From positions 16,566 to 80,565 of the forward strand of contig JBCDDC010000022.1 in assembly GCA_039180675.1 (NCBI GenBank): a stretch of DNA of 64,000 nucleotides, written 5' to 3'. This DNA comes from Thermohalobaculum sp039180675. GTDB taxonomy: Bacteria > Pseudomonadota > Alphaproteobacteria > Rhodobacterales > Rhodobacteraceae. A model generated the notes under the pieces. That model did no database searches and was not told where the DNA came from. It saw only the letters and a program-made list of their open reading frames with translations. The translations under genes and the position numbers were made by a program. Shown piece by piece: positions 24,751 to 33,137 of the stretch. Within the stretch, counting starts at the first letter, position 1. Each line of letters starts with the position of its first letter.

Positions 24751-26949
24751 CTAGCTCGCCTGGCTGGAGGCCGGCGGTGCCATGGGCGGTTGCGACGCGA
24801 TCGCGGTCGCCTCATCCCGCAGGACCGAATAGACCTCCTGGACCGCGAGCGGCTTCGTCAGGAACTTGGTGATGCCATTCGCTATGTATCGCTCGCGCAT
24901 CGCATCGCCTTCATTCGCCAGAACCGCGATGATCGAAGACGGGCTCGCAACGGCGACGCTCTGGACAAGCATATCCAGTTCGTCGGCTTTGTCCCTTGGG
25001 ATCGAGAGCAGCAGGATATCCGGCTTCTGGCCGCTCAGCAGGACCGGGATCTCCGCCTGCTCGGTGGCGACGATCACTTCGGCGCCGGTTGCCTCGAGCA
25101 ACGCACCCAACAGCATCCGGTTGCTGGCTTCCTCCTCAGCAAGGAGGACACGCCGGCCGTGCAGCTGCGGCGCACTTGGCGCCGTGCGCGGCCGCCGCCT
25201 GCCCTGATCCATGGCCTGTGTCAGGGCGACCGGCAATGGCTTCGGCTGCAGGTTGTGCGCGACCACCAAGTCGTAGAGTTGCGCCTCGGGCCCCTCGGTC
25301 ATTGCATTCGAGACGAAGAGAGCACTTGAGAAGGCAGCATGGTCGCGCAACCGCCTTGCCCATTCATGGGTCACCCCCTGGCCGGAGCAATCGCACGCGA
25401 CGACGAAATCGAGCGGCTGGCCCGCATCCTGTGCCGCCTCGGCAACCGCGATTGCCTCGTCGGTGTCGCTCACCGTCTGAACGGTGAGGCCCATCTCCTG
25501 CATCGACGCGACGAAGACATCGGTGCGGTCGTGCGGCTTGTCGAGCAGCAGCAAGGAGCGCCCGGTCATCCGGTCGCGCCATCGGTGTCCCAGGCTCGGC
25601 GTGTTGCGCTTTATGCCGAGAGGAAGTTCGACCCGGAGCCGGTAACCCCCGCCGTCCATCTCGTCGAGACGCATCGACCCATCCATCTGATCGGCGAGGT
25701 CGCGGCAGATCATCAGGCCGAGGCCGGAGGAATCCTGCAGATCCTCGCCAGGCATGTAATGCTCCGAGAACGGATGATGCGCCATGAACCGCGCGAGGGG
25801 CGCCATCCCACCACCGCGCTCAAAGACATCGATGTTGAGCTTCATGCCCTCGGGGTCGTCGCCTCCATGCCAGACGCTGACATGCAGAGCACCGGTTTCG
25901 TTGTACTTGATCGCGTTGGTGAAGAGATTGACCATGATCTGCCGAATCCGCGGCACATCCCCGATTACCGTCGCCGGCAGGCGGTAGTCGACATGAGAGA
26001 ACAGGACCACCTTGCGATGTTCCGCTTCCGGAATGGTAAGATCGACTAGGTCGCCGAAGAGCTGGGCGAGATCAAACTCCTTGCGCTCGACGCCAAGCCC
26101 GCCGATTTCGATCCGCGAGATATCGAGGATTTCGTTCAGAACGCCGAGCAGCGTATCGCCCGAGCGGACAATCTGACCGGCGAGCTGCTTTTGGCGTGTA
26201 TCCAGACCCGTTTGCGACAAGAGGCTCGCACACCCCATCACACCGTTCAGTGGCGTCCGGATCTCGTGGCTCATCCGCGCAAGGAACGCTGTCTTGTTGA
26301 TCGAGGCCCGTTCGGCCGCGACACGGCGCTGTTCCAGCGCCTGACGATCAAGATAGGCACGAAGCTGGAAATCCCCGGCCTTCAGGAACGCCCGGAAGAT
26401 GAAGACCGAGAAAAAGAGCGAGATGGCGAGCGACAGATTGTTGTAATGCGCACCCCCGTGCCACGACCAATCCACCAGGTTGGCGACAGTCACCATCGCC
26501 AGGATCGCGGGCCCGTACGTGGTGGCCATCAAAAGACGATCGGGGACGAGGACAAGCACGGCGGCGAAGAAGCCTCCAGCAACCCAGACACCGGCCGCGA
26601 GGCTCATGAGCGGAGAACCCTGAAGCACAAGGAAAACCGCCAGCATCATATAGGTCACGACGAGAACGAAGTTGAGCGCAATGACCGTGTAGTGCTCCAT
26701 CCTGAGAAGCTGCCCACGGCGGTTCAGGGCCTGACGCGAGCGGCTGGCCCAAAAATACTCGGCAATCGCGACCAACGTACCCCAGACCAGCCCTGTCATG
26801 AAAAGATCGGCGAACATCATCACCGAAGTGATCGCAGCAGCCATCGCTAGACGCAGCGCCATGTAGGCGAGCGATTGCTCCATGAACGCATCGGCATGGT
26901 CCGCGGCCGCCTTATCGACCGGCTGGTCCAGCCTGCTTAGGAACGACAT
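24751..26949 (-). CDS. Membrane hybrid histidine kinase with two degenerate receiver domains
   Basis: 732 aa from the ATG at 26949; the frame opens at 27003. Residues of about 25-195 hold five or six hydrophobic segments. The HisKA domain has the phospho-acceptor His228 in FLARMSHEIRTPLNGVMG. The ATPase domain has the N-box NLFTNAIKYNE and the G2 box SSGLGLMICRDLADQMDG. The G1 box reads ERGGGM where DTGIGI is usual. Two receiver-like domains follow. In the second, the phospho-Asp position of PDILLLSIPRD is Ser649, although the acidic pair (LLAEEEASN) is kept. In the first, the equivalent position appears to be Cys519, next to Asp520. No response regulator gene is adjacent. Confidence 0.85.
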   Translation of the reverse strand: MSFLSRLDQPVDKAAADHADAFMEQSLAYMALRLAMAAAITSVMMFADLFMTGLVWGTLVAIAEYFWASRSRQALNRRGQLLRMEHYTVIALNFVLVVTYMMLAVFLVLQGSPLMSLAAGVWVAGGFFAAVLVLVPDRLLMATTYGPAILAMVTVANLVDWSWHGGAHYNNLSLAISLFFSVFIFRAFLKAGDFQLRAYLDRQALEQRRVAAERASINKTAFLARMSHEIRTPLNGVMGCASLLSQTGLDTRQKQLAGQIVRSGDTLLGVLNEILDISRIEIGGLGVERKEFDLAQLFGDLVDLTIPEAEHRKVVLFSHVDYRLPATVIGDVPRIRQIMVNLFTNAIKYNETGALHVSVWHGGDDPEGMKLNIDVFERGGGMAPLARFMAHHPFSEHYMPGEDLQDSSGLGLMICRDLADQMDGSMRLDEMDGGGYRLRVELPLGIKRNTPSLGHRWRDRMTGRSLLLLDKPHDRTDVFVASMQEMGLTVQTVSDTDEAIAVAEAAQDAGQPLDFVVACDCSGQGVTHEWARRLRDHAAFSSALFVSNAMTEGPEAQLYDLVVAHNLQPKPLPVALTQAMDQGRRRPRTAPSAPQLHGRRVLLAEEEASNRMLLGALLEATGAEVIVATEQAEIPVLLSGQKPDILLLSIPRDKADELDMLVQSVAVASPSSIIAVLANEGDAMRERYIANGITKFLTKPLAVQEVYSVLRDEATAIASQPPMAPPASSQAS

Positions 26950-27090
26950 TTTACTCAATTCGAGCTTAGCCCCGCACCAAGATCTCCACACACTTCGACG
27001 CATCTTCTACGCGCCATTAGTAAACCTACGCTTAGAATTCTGAATTACCAACTCTTCTCTTTGAATGTAGCAGAATTGATCTGAGCCGGA

Positions 27091-27489
27091 TCAGAGCCAG
27101 TCACGCAGGACAGCGATCAGCGGGATGTCCGCCGCGGGCATCGGATAGGAGCGGAGCTCGTTTGCGCGCACCCAGGCGGTCCGCTGCCCCTCCCGCGGCT
27201 CCACGATACCCTGCCATTTACGACAGGCGTAGAGCGGCATGAGCAGGTGAAAATCCTCGTAAGCATGGCTTGCGAAGCTCAGTGGCGCCAGACAGCTCTC
27301 CCAAGTCGAGATGCCAAGCTCTTCGGCAAGCTCCCGGACCAGGCAGGCCTCGGGTGTCTCGCCGGGTTCGACCTTGCCGCCCGGAAACTCCCAGAGGCCC
27401 GCCATCGACTTGCCTTCCGGCCTCTGGGCCAGCAAGACCCGGCCGTCCGGGTCAATCAGCGCCGCTGCGGCGACGAGGACAACCTTCAC
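27091..27489 (-). CDS. mutT: MutT-type Nudix hydrolase (8-oxo-dGTP diphosphatase)
   Basis: 132 aa from the GTG at 27489, whose GTGA overlaps the argJ stop. The Nudix box GGKVEPGETPEACLVRELAEELGI fits G-x5-E-x7-R-E-U-x-E-E-x-G-U. The length and the C-terminal WVRANELRSYPMPAADIPLI are those of MutT, which hydrolyses 8-oxo-dGTP to keep oxidised guanine out of DNA. It is the last gene of the parvulin-argJ-mutT operon. Confidence 0.93.
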   Translation of the reverse strand: MKVVLVAAAALIDPDGRVLLAQRPEGKSMAGLWEFPGGKVEPGETPEACLVRELAEELGISTWESCLAPLSFASHAYEDFHLLMPLYACRKWQGIVEPREGQRTAWVRANELRSYPMPAADIPLIAVLRDWL

Positions 27490-28838
27490 GAGCGGTAATC
27501 CGCGTTGATCTCGATATAGCGTTTGGTGAGATCGCAGGTCCAAACCGTGGCCCTGCCCTCTCCGACGCCCACATCTACCGAGATGATGAGCTCGCGCCCC
27601 TTCATGTAGGTCGCGCCGTCTTCCTCCCGATATCCGGGCGAGACCCATCCGCTTTCTGCGACCAGAATATCGCCGAACCGGATCGCGAGCCGGTCGCGGT
27701 CGGCCGCTTCGCCCGATTTGCCGACCGCCATGACGATCCGGCCCCAATTCGGGTCCTCTCCAGCGATAGCGGTCTTCACGAGCGGCGAGTTGGCGATGGC
27801 GAGCCCGATCCGCCGCGCCGCATCATCGCTCTCGGCCCCGGTCACCTTGATCTCGACCTGTTTGGTCGCGCCTTCGCCATCGCGGACGACCTGAAGCGCG
27901 AGATCCTTCATCACACCCCGAAGCGCCTCCTCAAAGACGGGCAGACGCGGATCGTCGGGCACCGAAATCGGTGCCATGCCGGCTTGGCCAGTCGCACCCA
28001 CCAAAAGCGTGTCTGATGTCGAAGTATCACTGTCCACGGTGATCGCGTTGAAGGTGACATGCGTGAGCCCGGACACGGCGGACTGCAAGAGGCCCTGCGA
28101 GATCGCGCAATCCGTGAAGACGAAGACCAGCATCGTCGCCATATCCGGCGCAATCATGCCGGAGCCCTTGGCAAACCCGCTGATCGTGACCGGCGCGCCG
28201 TCCAACTCGACACGCGCGGTCGCGCCTTTGGCGAAGGTGTCCGTCGTCATGATCGCACGAGCCGCAGCCTCGAAAGCAGTCTCCGAAAGAGCGTCCCGCA
28301 GCTCCGCAAGCTTCGCTGTGATCCGGTCGTGGGGAAGCGGCTCGCCGATGACGCCGGTCGAGGCCATGAACATGCGATCTTTCGCGATGTCGAGGGTGGC
28401 GCCCGCAGCCTCCATAACCGCGTCGACCGAGGCCATGCCATTGGCCCCTGTGAACGCGTTCGCGTTGCCTGCGTTGACCACGATGCCGATGAGCCCGTCG
28501 GGATCACCCGCCATGGCCGCGAGTTTTTCCTGGCACCAGAGAACCGGCGCCGCCCGGGTGCCGGATCGGGTGAAGGTGCCGGCCAGAACCGACCCGTCCA
28601 CCAACTCGGCCAGCATCACGTCATCCCGCTCCCGGTACTTCACGCCAGCCCGCCCAGCGGCGAGGCGCAGACCGGCTACAGGCAGAAGTTCCGGAAACCG
28701 CTCCGGCGCCAGAGGAGAGACCGGCGCGTCGAGACCGAGTTTGCGCTCGAGCGCGGCGATCTCGCCCGTCAGGGCTGACAGGGCCGCCTTCTTCTCCGCC
28801 AGTTGCGCCTCAAGCGCCTCTCTGTCTTCATCCCCCAT
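27486..28838 (-). CDS. argJ: Bifunctional ornithine acetyltransferase / N-acetylglutamate synthase
   Basis: 450 aa. It transfers acetyl groups from N-acetylornithine or acetyl-CoA to glutamate in arginine synthesis. It is an Ntn-type enzyme that cleaves itself before the Thr at about residue 235, in KGSGMIAPDMATML, to form alpha and beta chains. VNAGNANAFTGANG and MASTGVIGEPL are further signatures. Family members usually have about 400-410 residues. Here some 40 extra N-terminal residues (ALEAQLAEKKAALSALTGEI and onward) form a heptad-like coiled coil, with no internal start before the conserved SPLAPERFPEL. Eighteen bases separate it from the parvulin gene. Confidence 0.93.
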   Translation of the reverse strand: MGDEDREALEAQLAEKKAALSALTGEIAALERKLGLDAPVSPLAPERFPELLPVAGLRLAAGRAGVKYRERDDVMLAELVDGSVLAGTFTRSGTRAAPVLWCQEKLAAMAGDPDGLIGIVVNAGNANAFTGANGMASVDAVMEAAGATLDIAKDRMFMASTGVIGEPLPHDRITAKLAELRDALSETAFEAAARAIMTTDTFAKGATARVELDGAPVTISGFAKGSGMIAPDMATMLVFVFTDCAISQGLLQSAVSGLTHVTFNAITVDSDTSTSDTLLVGATGQAGMAPISVPDDPRLPVFEEALRGVMKDLALQVVRDGEGATKQVEIKVTGAESDDAARRIGLAIANSPLVKTAIAGEDPNWGRIVMAVGKSGEAADRDRLAIRFGDILVAESGWVSPGYREEDGATYMKGRELIISVDVGVGEGRATVWTCDLTKRYIEINADYRS

Positions 28839-28855
28839 GGCGTCCCCTGCCGGCC

Positions 28856-29767
28856 TTACTGCTCCAGCAGCGTATCTTCCCGGATCGCATCCGCCGGGAC
28901 GGCGGGTTCCGCGCGGGTGATATCGGCAGCCTCGGTCACCTCGTTGACCACGTCGCCCTGCGCTGCGGTCGTCAGTTCCTGGATCAGCTCTCCGCCAACT
29001 TCCTCGAGCGTCGGCGCCTCGCGGGTGCGCCGCTCATCGAGCTTGATCAGGTGAAATCCGAACGGGCTCTCGACCGGGCCGCTGATCTCTCCGGGACGAA
29101 GCGCAAATGCTGCATCGGCAAACGCCGGCACCATGTCGGAGTGGACGAACCAGCCCAGATCGCCGCCACGCTGCGCGGTGCCATCAGTTCCGTGCTCTGC
29201 CGCGAGAGCCGCGAAATCTGCGCCACCGTCCAACTGGCTCTTCAGATCTTCGGCCTGTTCCTTGGTCTCCACCAGGATGTGACCGGCGCGAACCTCCTCG
29301 GGCTGGACCACGTTAACATAGCGGGCCTCATATTCCGCCTGCACTTTGTCCTCATCGACCCGATCCGAGATCTCACTGCGCAGGTAGGCATCTGCGAGGA
29401 TCGCCATGACCTGCGTCTCGATCGCCAGCTTGATGTCCTTGCGCTCGTCGAGCCCGGCCTCGCGCGCCGCATCGGCCAGCAGTATCTGGGTCGTGAGCTG
29501 CTCGCTCAGGGCCTGCATGAGCACCTCGCCGGGAAGCGCCTGATACTGCTCCGGCACACCCTGGCGCATCGCGATGAGCTGGCCGAGCGTGATCTCCGTC
29601 CCATTCACGGTCACGACGACCGTGTCCGCGTCATAGCTTTCGGCCACCGCGGGCGCTTCGGCCTCGGTCTCCGTCTCGGTCGTCTCGGTGTTTTGCGCGG
29701 CAAGCGGGCCTGCGAAGGCGGCGATGGCGAGACCGCTCAGAAGCGCGCGGACGGATGGACGGGTCAT
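28856..29767 (-). CDS. Exported parvulin-type peptidyl-prolyl isomerase
   Basis: 303 aa from the ATG at 29767. A Sec signal peptide (RALLSGLAIAAFAGPLAAQ) is followed by a Thr/Glu-rich linker and a SurA_N-like helical region. The parvulin (PpiC) domain spans about residues 165-255, with RAGHILVETKEQAEDLKSQL, GGDLGWFVHSDMVPAF and SPFGFHLIKLDERR. It acts in the periplasm on folding outer-membrane or secreted proteins. It is divergent from secA across about 200 bases, so export and periplasmic folding genes share a control region. The frame opens at 29824, but the signal peptide fixes the start. Confidence 0.92.
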   Translation of the reverse strand: MTRPSVRALLSGLAIAAFAGPLAAQNTETTETETEAEAPAVAESYDADTVVVTVNGTEITLGQLIAMRQGVPEQYQALPGEVLMQALSEQLTTQILLADAAREAGLDERKDIKLAIETQVMAILADAYLRSEISDRVDEDKVQAEYEARYVNVVQPEEVRAGHILVETKEQAEDLKSQLDGGADFAALAAEHGTDGTAQRGGDLGWFVHSDMVPAFADAAFALRPGEISGPVESPFGFHLIKLDERRTREAPTLEEVGGELIQELTTAAQGDVVNEVTEAADITRAEPAVPADAIREDTLLEQ

Positions 29768-29971
29768 GGGTTTCTCCTTCTGGGGTGAGGCAGGTTTGTC
29801 ACCGCCGATCACGCGGCACAACATTGACAGTCTCCTGCCCCCTCAATAGATCAAGCCCGGGCAGTGCCCGCGCATCAGCACGCCAGATCTATGCCCCCGG
29901 AAGGGTCCGGGCAAGCACGATCACGGGATTTTTGGACGGGCAGGTCCCCCGTCGCAGAACAAAGGGTCACC

Positions 29972-32956
29972 ATGCTCGGATTAGGCAGCCTGGCCAAGAA
30001 AGTCTTTGGCACCACGAATGATCGCAAGGTCAAAGGCGCTCAGAAAACGGTGGAGGCCGTCAACGCGCTCGAAGCGGATTACGAGAAGCTGAGCGACGAG
30101 CAGATCCGGGCCAAAACGGATGAATTCAAAGAGCGGTTCGCGAATGGCGAGACGCTCGACGACCTGCTGCCGGAAGCCTTCGCCACGGTGCGCGAGGCGG
30201 CGAAACGCGCGCTCGGCCTGCGCCCTTTTGACGTTCAGATCATCGGCGGGCTGGTGCTGCACCAGGGCTCGATCTCGGAGATGAAGACCGGCGAGGGCAA
30301 GACGCTGGTCGCCACCATGCCCGTCTACCTGAATGCGCTGACCGGCAAGGGGGTCCACGTCGTCACCGTGAACGACTACCTCGCCCGGCGCGATGCGGAC
30401 TGGATGGGCAAGGTCTACAACTTCCTCGGCATGTCCGTCGGCGTCGTGGTGCCCCAGCAGGGTGAAGACGAAAAACGCGAGGCTTATCAGGCGGATATCA
30501 CCTACGGCACCAACAACGAATACGGCTTCGACTATCTGCGCGATAACATGAAGCATTCGGTCGCCGAGATGTACCAGCGCGGCCACCACTTCGCGATTGT
30601 GGACGAGGTCGACTCGATCTTGATCGATGAGGCTCGGACGCCCCTGATCATCTCAGGCCCTGTAGAGGATCAGACCGACCTCTACCTCGCCATTGACGAT
30701 GTCATTCCCGGCGTGTCGGAAGAGCATTTCGAGCTTGACGAGAAGCAGCGCGCGGTGACGCTGACCGACGAGGGGAACGAGTGGGTCGAGAAGCAACTGC
30801 AGGATCGTGGCGTCCTGCCCGAAGATCAGTCGATGTACGATCCGGCCTCGGTGACCGTTGTCCATCACGTGAACCAGTCGCTCAGGGCGCATAAGCTGTT
30901 CCAGAAGGACAAGGACTACATCGTCAAGAACCGGCAGGTGGTGATTATCGACGAGTTCACCGGCCGAATGATGGAAGGCCGGCGGTTCGGCGACGGGCTG
31001 CACCAGGCGATCGAAGCCAAAGAACGGGTCGATATCCAGCCGGAAAACGTGACCATGGCCTCGGTAACGTTCCAGAACTACTTCCGCCTCTATGGCAAAC
31101 TTGCCGGGATGACAGGCACTGCGCTGACCGAGGCGGAGGAATTCCTCTCGATCTACGGGCTCGATGTGGTCGAGGTGCCAACCAACGTGGCGGTGGCACG
31201 GGTCGACGAGGACGATCAGGTCTTCCGCACCGTTGGCGAGAAATACGATGCGATCGTGCGGGCGATCTGCGACGCGCATCTGCGCCAGCAGCCGATCCTG
31301 GTGGGCACCACCTCGATCGAGAAGTCCGAGCTGCTCGCCAAGCTTCTCTCCGACAAGAAGATGCTGGCGCTTGCCGCCGGGCGCGGCCTGCGCCGCTTCG
31401 TGGCCGCTGAGCTACGCCGGGTCGAGAAAGCAGGCGAGAAAGCTGATCTGAGCGGGCTGAAGGCGGGCTCGGGCGAAGATCTCGAGCGTCAGCTTGTCGA
31501 TCCGCGTGCGGTCGAGCAACTGATGACCCATGTCGAAGGCTTGCTGTCGAAGCTCAAAGGCGAAGCGAAAGAGATGGCGGAGTATCTGCTGGCCGAGGCC
31601 CGCTCGGTCCTGCAATGCATCGCCTCGGGCGGGGTGCCGCATAGCGTGCTGAATGCGCGGTTTCATGAGCAGGAGGCGCAGATTGTTGCGCAGGCGGGGA
31701 TCCCCGGGGCGGTGACGATCGCGACCAACATGGCCGGGCGCGGGACCGACATCAAACTGGGCGGCAACGCCGAGATGCGGATCGCGACCGAAGCGGATGG
31801 CGACGCTGGCAAGATCGCGGCGATCGAGGCGGAAGTCGCTGAATCGAAACAGAAAGTTCTCGAGGCCGGGGGGCTCTGGGTGCTGGCGACGGAGCGCCAT
31901 GAGAGCCGCCGGATCGACAACCAGCTCCGCGGCCGATCGGGCCGTCAGGGGGACCCTGGGCGCTCGACTTTCTACCTTTCGCTGCAGGATGACCTGATGC
32001 GGATCTTCGGATCTGAGCGGATCGATACCATGCTGCAAAAGCTGGGGCTCGAGGAAGGCGAGGCGATCGTCCATTCCTGGGTCAACAAGGCGATCGAGAA
32101 GGCGCAGAAGAAGGTCGAGGAGCGCAACTTCGACATCCGCAAGAACATCCTCAAATACGACGATGTGATGAACGACCAGCGCAAGACGATCTTCGAGCAG
32201 CGCCGGGAGATCATGGAGGCCGAGGACCTCTCGGAGACGATCGAGGACATGCGCCACGAAGTGATCGACGAGATCGTGAGCGCCCATATGCCCGAGCGTG
32301 CCTATGCCGATCAGTGGGATGTCGAGGGCCTCGAAGAAGACGTGCGCAAGTACCTCGGCCACGAATTCCCGATCCAGGATTGGGCCGCGGAGGAAGGTGT
32401 CGATGACGGCATCATCCGCGACCGCCTGACCGATCAGACCGATGAGCTGCAGGGTGACAAGGCCGAGAAAATCGGCCCAGAGAATATGCGTGGTCTCGAA
32501 AAAAGCGTTCTGTTACAGATCCTTGACCACCACTGGCGCGAGCATCTGATCCAGCTGGAGCACCTGCGCTCTGTCATCGGGTTCCGGGGCTATGCCCAGC
32601 GCGACCCACTGAACGAGTACAAGACGGAGGCCTTCACGCTGTTCGAAGCCCTGCTCGCCAACTTGCGCCGCGACGTTACCGGGCAAATGGGCGCGATCCG
32701 CCCGCTGACGCCCGAGCAGGTCGAGGAGCGCCAGCGCATGATCGCCGAAATGCAGGCGGAGATGGCCCGCAAACAGGAGGAAGCGGCCGAGAAAGCCGCC
32801 CGGATGGCCACGGCGGAGATGGCGCTGATGAGCGATGCGCCGGGCGCCGAGCCGGACCCCGAGAACCCGGCGACCTGGGGCAAGGTGGGTCGCAACGAGC
32901 CCTGCCCCTGCGGCTCTGGCAAGAAGTTCAAGCACTGCCATGGCCGGGTGACCTGA
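29972..32956 (+). CDS. secA: Preprotein translocase ATPase SecA with an extra NBD2 insertion
   Basis: 994 aa from the ATG at 29972 (MLGLGSLAKKVFGTTNDRKV); the longer frame from 29864 is rejected because homology starts here. SecA drives proteins through SecYEG with ATP. Walker A is KTGEGKTLVATM, the DEAD-like motif is VDEVDSILIDEART, and GRGTDIKLGGN and RGRSGRQGDPG are in the second nucleotide-binding domain. The C-terminal zinc motif CPCGSGKKFKHCHG binds SecB or ribosomes. Most SecA proteins in this class have about 900 residues. The excess is explained by roughly 90 residues (about 464-553) inserted between IEKSELLAKLLSDK and GVPHSVLNARFHEQEAQIVA. Confidence 0.96.
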   Translation: MLGLGSLAKKVFGTTNDRKVKGAQKTVEAVNALEADYEKLSDEQIRAKTDEFKERFANGETLDDLLPEAFATVREAAKRALGLRPFDVQIIGGLVLHQGSISEMKTGEGKTLVATMPVYLNALTGKGVHVVTVNDYLARRDADWMGKVYNFLGMSVGVVVPQQGEDEKREAYQADITYGTNNEYGFDYLRDNMKHSVAEMYQRGHHFAIVDEVDSILIDEARTPLIISGPVEDQTDLYLAIDDVIPGVSEEHFELDEKQRAVTLTDEGNEWVEKQLQDRGVLPEDQSMYDPASVTVVHHVNQSLRAHKLFQKDKDYIVKNRQVVIIDEFTGRMMEGRRFGDGLHQAIEAKERVDIQPENVTMASVTFQNYFRLYGKLAGMTGTALTEAEEFLSIYGLDVVEVPTNVAVARVDEDDQVFRTVGEKYDAIVRAICDAHLRQQPILVGTTSIEKSELLAKLLSDKKMLALAAGRGLRRFVAAELRRVEKAGEKADLSGLKAGSGEDLERQLVDPRAVEQLMTHVEGLLSKLKGEAKEMAEYLLAEARSVLQCIASGGVPHSVLNARFHEQEAQIVAQAGIPGAVTIATNMAGRGTDIKLGGNAEMRIATEADGDAGKIAAIEAEVAESKQKVLEAGGLWVLATERHESRRIDNQLRGRSGRQGDPGRSTFYLSLQDDLMRIFGSERIDTMLQKLGLEEGEAIVHSWVNKAIEKAQKKVEERNFDIRKNILKYDDVMNDQRKTIFEQRREIMEAEDLSETIEDMRHEVIDEIVSAHMPERAYADQWDVEGLEEDVRKYLGHEFPIQDWAAEEGVDDGIIRDRLTDQTDELQGDKAEKIGPENMRGLEKSVLLQILDHHWREHLIQLEHLRSVIGFRGYAQRDPLNEYKTEAFTLFEALLANLRRDVTGQMGAIRPLTPEQVEERQRMIAEMQAEMARKQEEAAEKAARMATAEMALMSDAPGAEPDPENPATWGKVGRNEPCPCGSGKKFKHCHGRVT

Positions 32957-32990
32957 TCCCGGTCTGAAGCCCCCCTGAACCTCGGATCTT

Positions 32991-33017
32991 GCGCGATTTC
33001 GCGCGACAATTGTCGCG
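32991..33017. repeat. Two overlapping palindromes after secA
   Basis: GCGCGA-TT-TCGCGC spans 32991-33004. The perfect 16-base palindrome CGCGACAATTGTCGCG spans 33002-33017 and is followed by a short A run (CAAAAAGG), not T. The pair sits 35 bases after the secA stop and could be a terminator-like element for either strand or a dimeric regulator site. Confidence 0.55.
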
Positions 33018-33039
33018 TGGCAAAAAGGTTAACGTTCGT

Positions 33040-33085
33040 CAGACAAACTGCGATCCTGGATCGGAAAGTTCAGACAAACCGCGAT
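33040..33085 (+). repeat. Direct repeat pair, 31-base spacing
   Basis: CAGACAAACTGCGAT at 33040-33054 and CAGACAAACCGCGAT at 33071-33085 differ at one base and are exactly 31 bases apart, about three helical turns. They lie in the 181-base gap between secA and the molybdenum hydroxylase gene, which holds no other recognisable feature apart from the palindromes. Confidence 0.5.
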
Positions 33086-33137
33086 AAGTTTCGAACCGGC
33101 CATTTCCGGCCGCCCGAGCGCTTGCCCGCCGTTTGCC

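Noticed and set aside
31361..31630. A frameshift or sequencing error as the cause of the SecA insertion
   Set aside because: The reading frame is the same on both sides, with the same codon bias through the insert, and conserved SecA motifs resume in frame.
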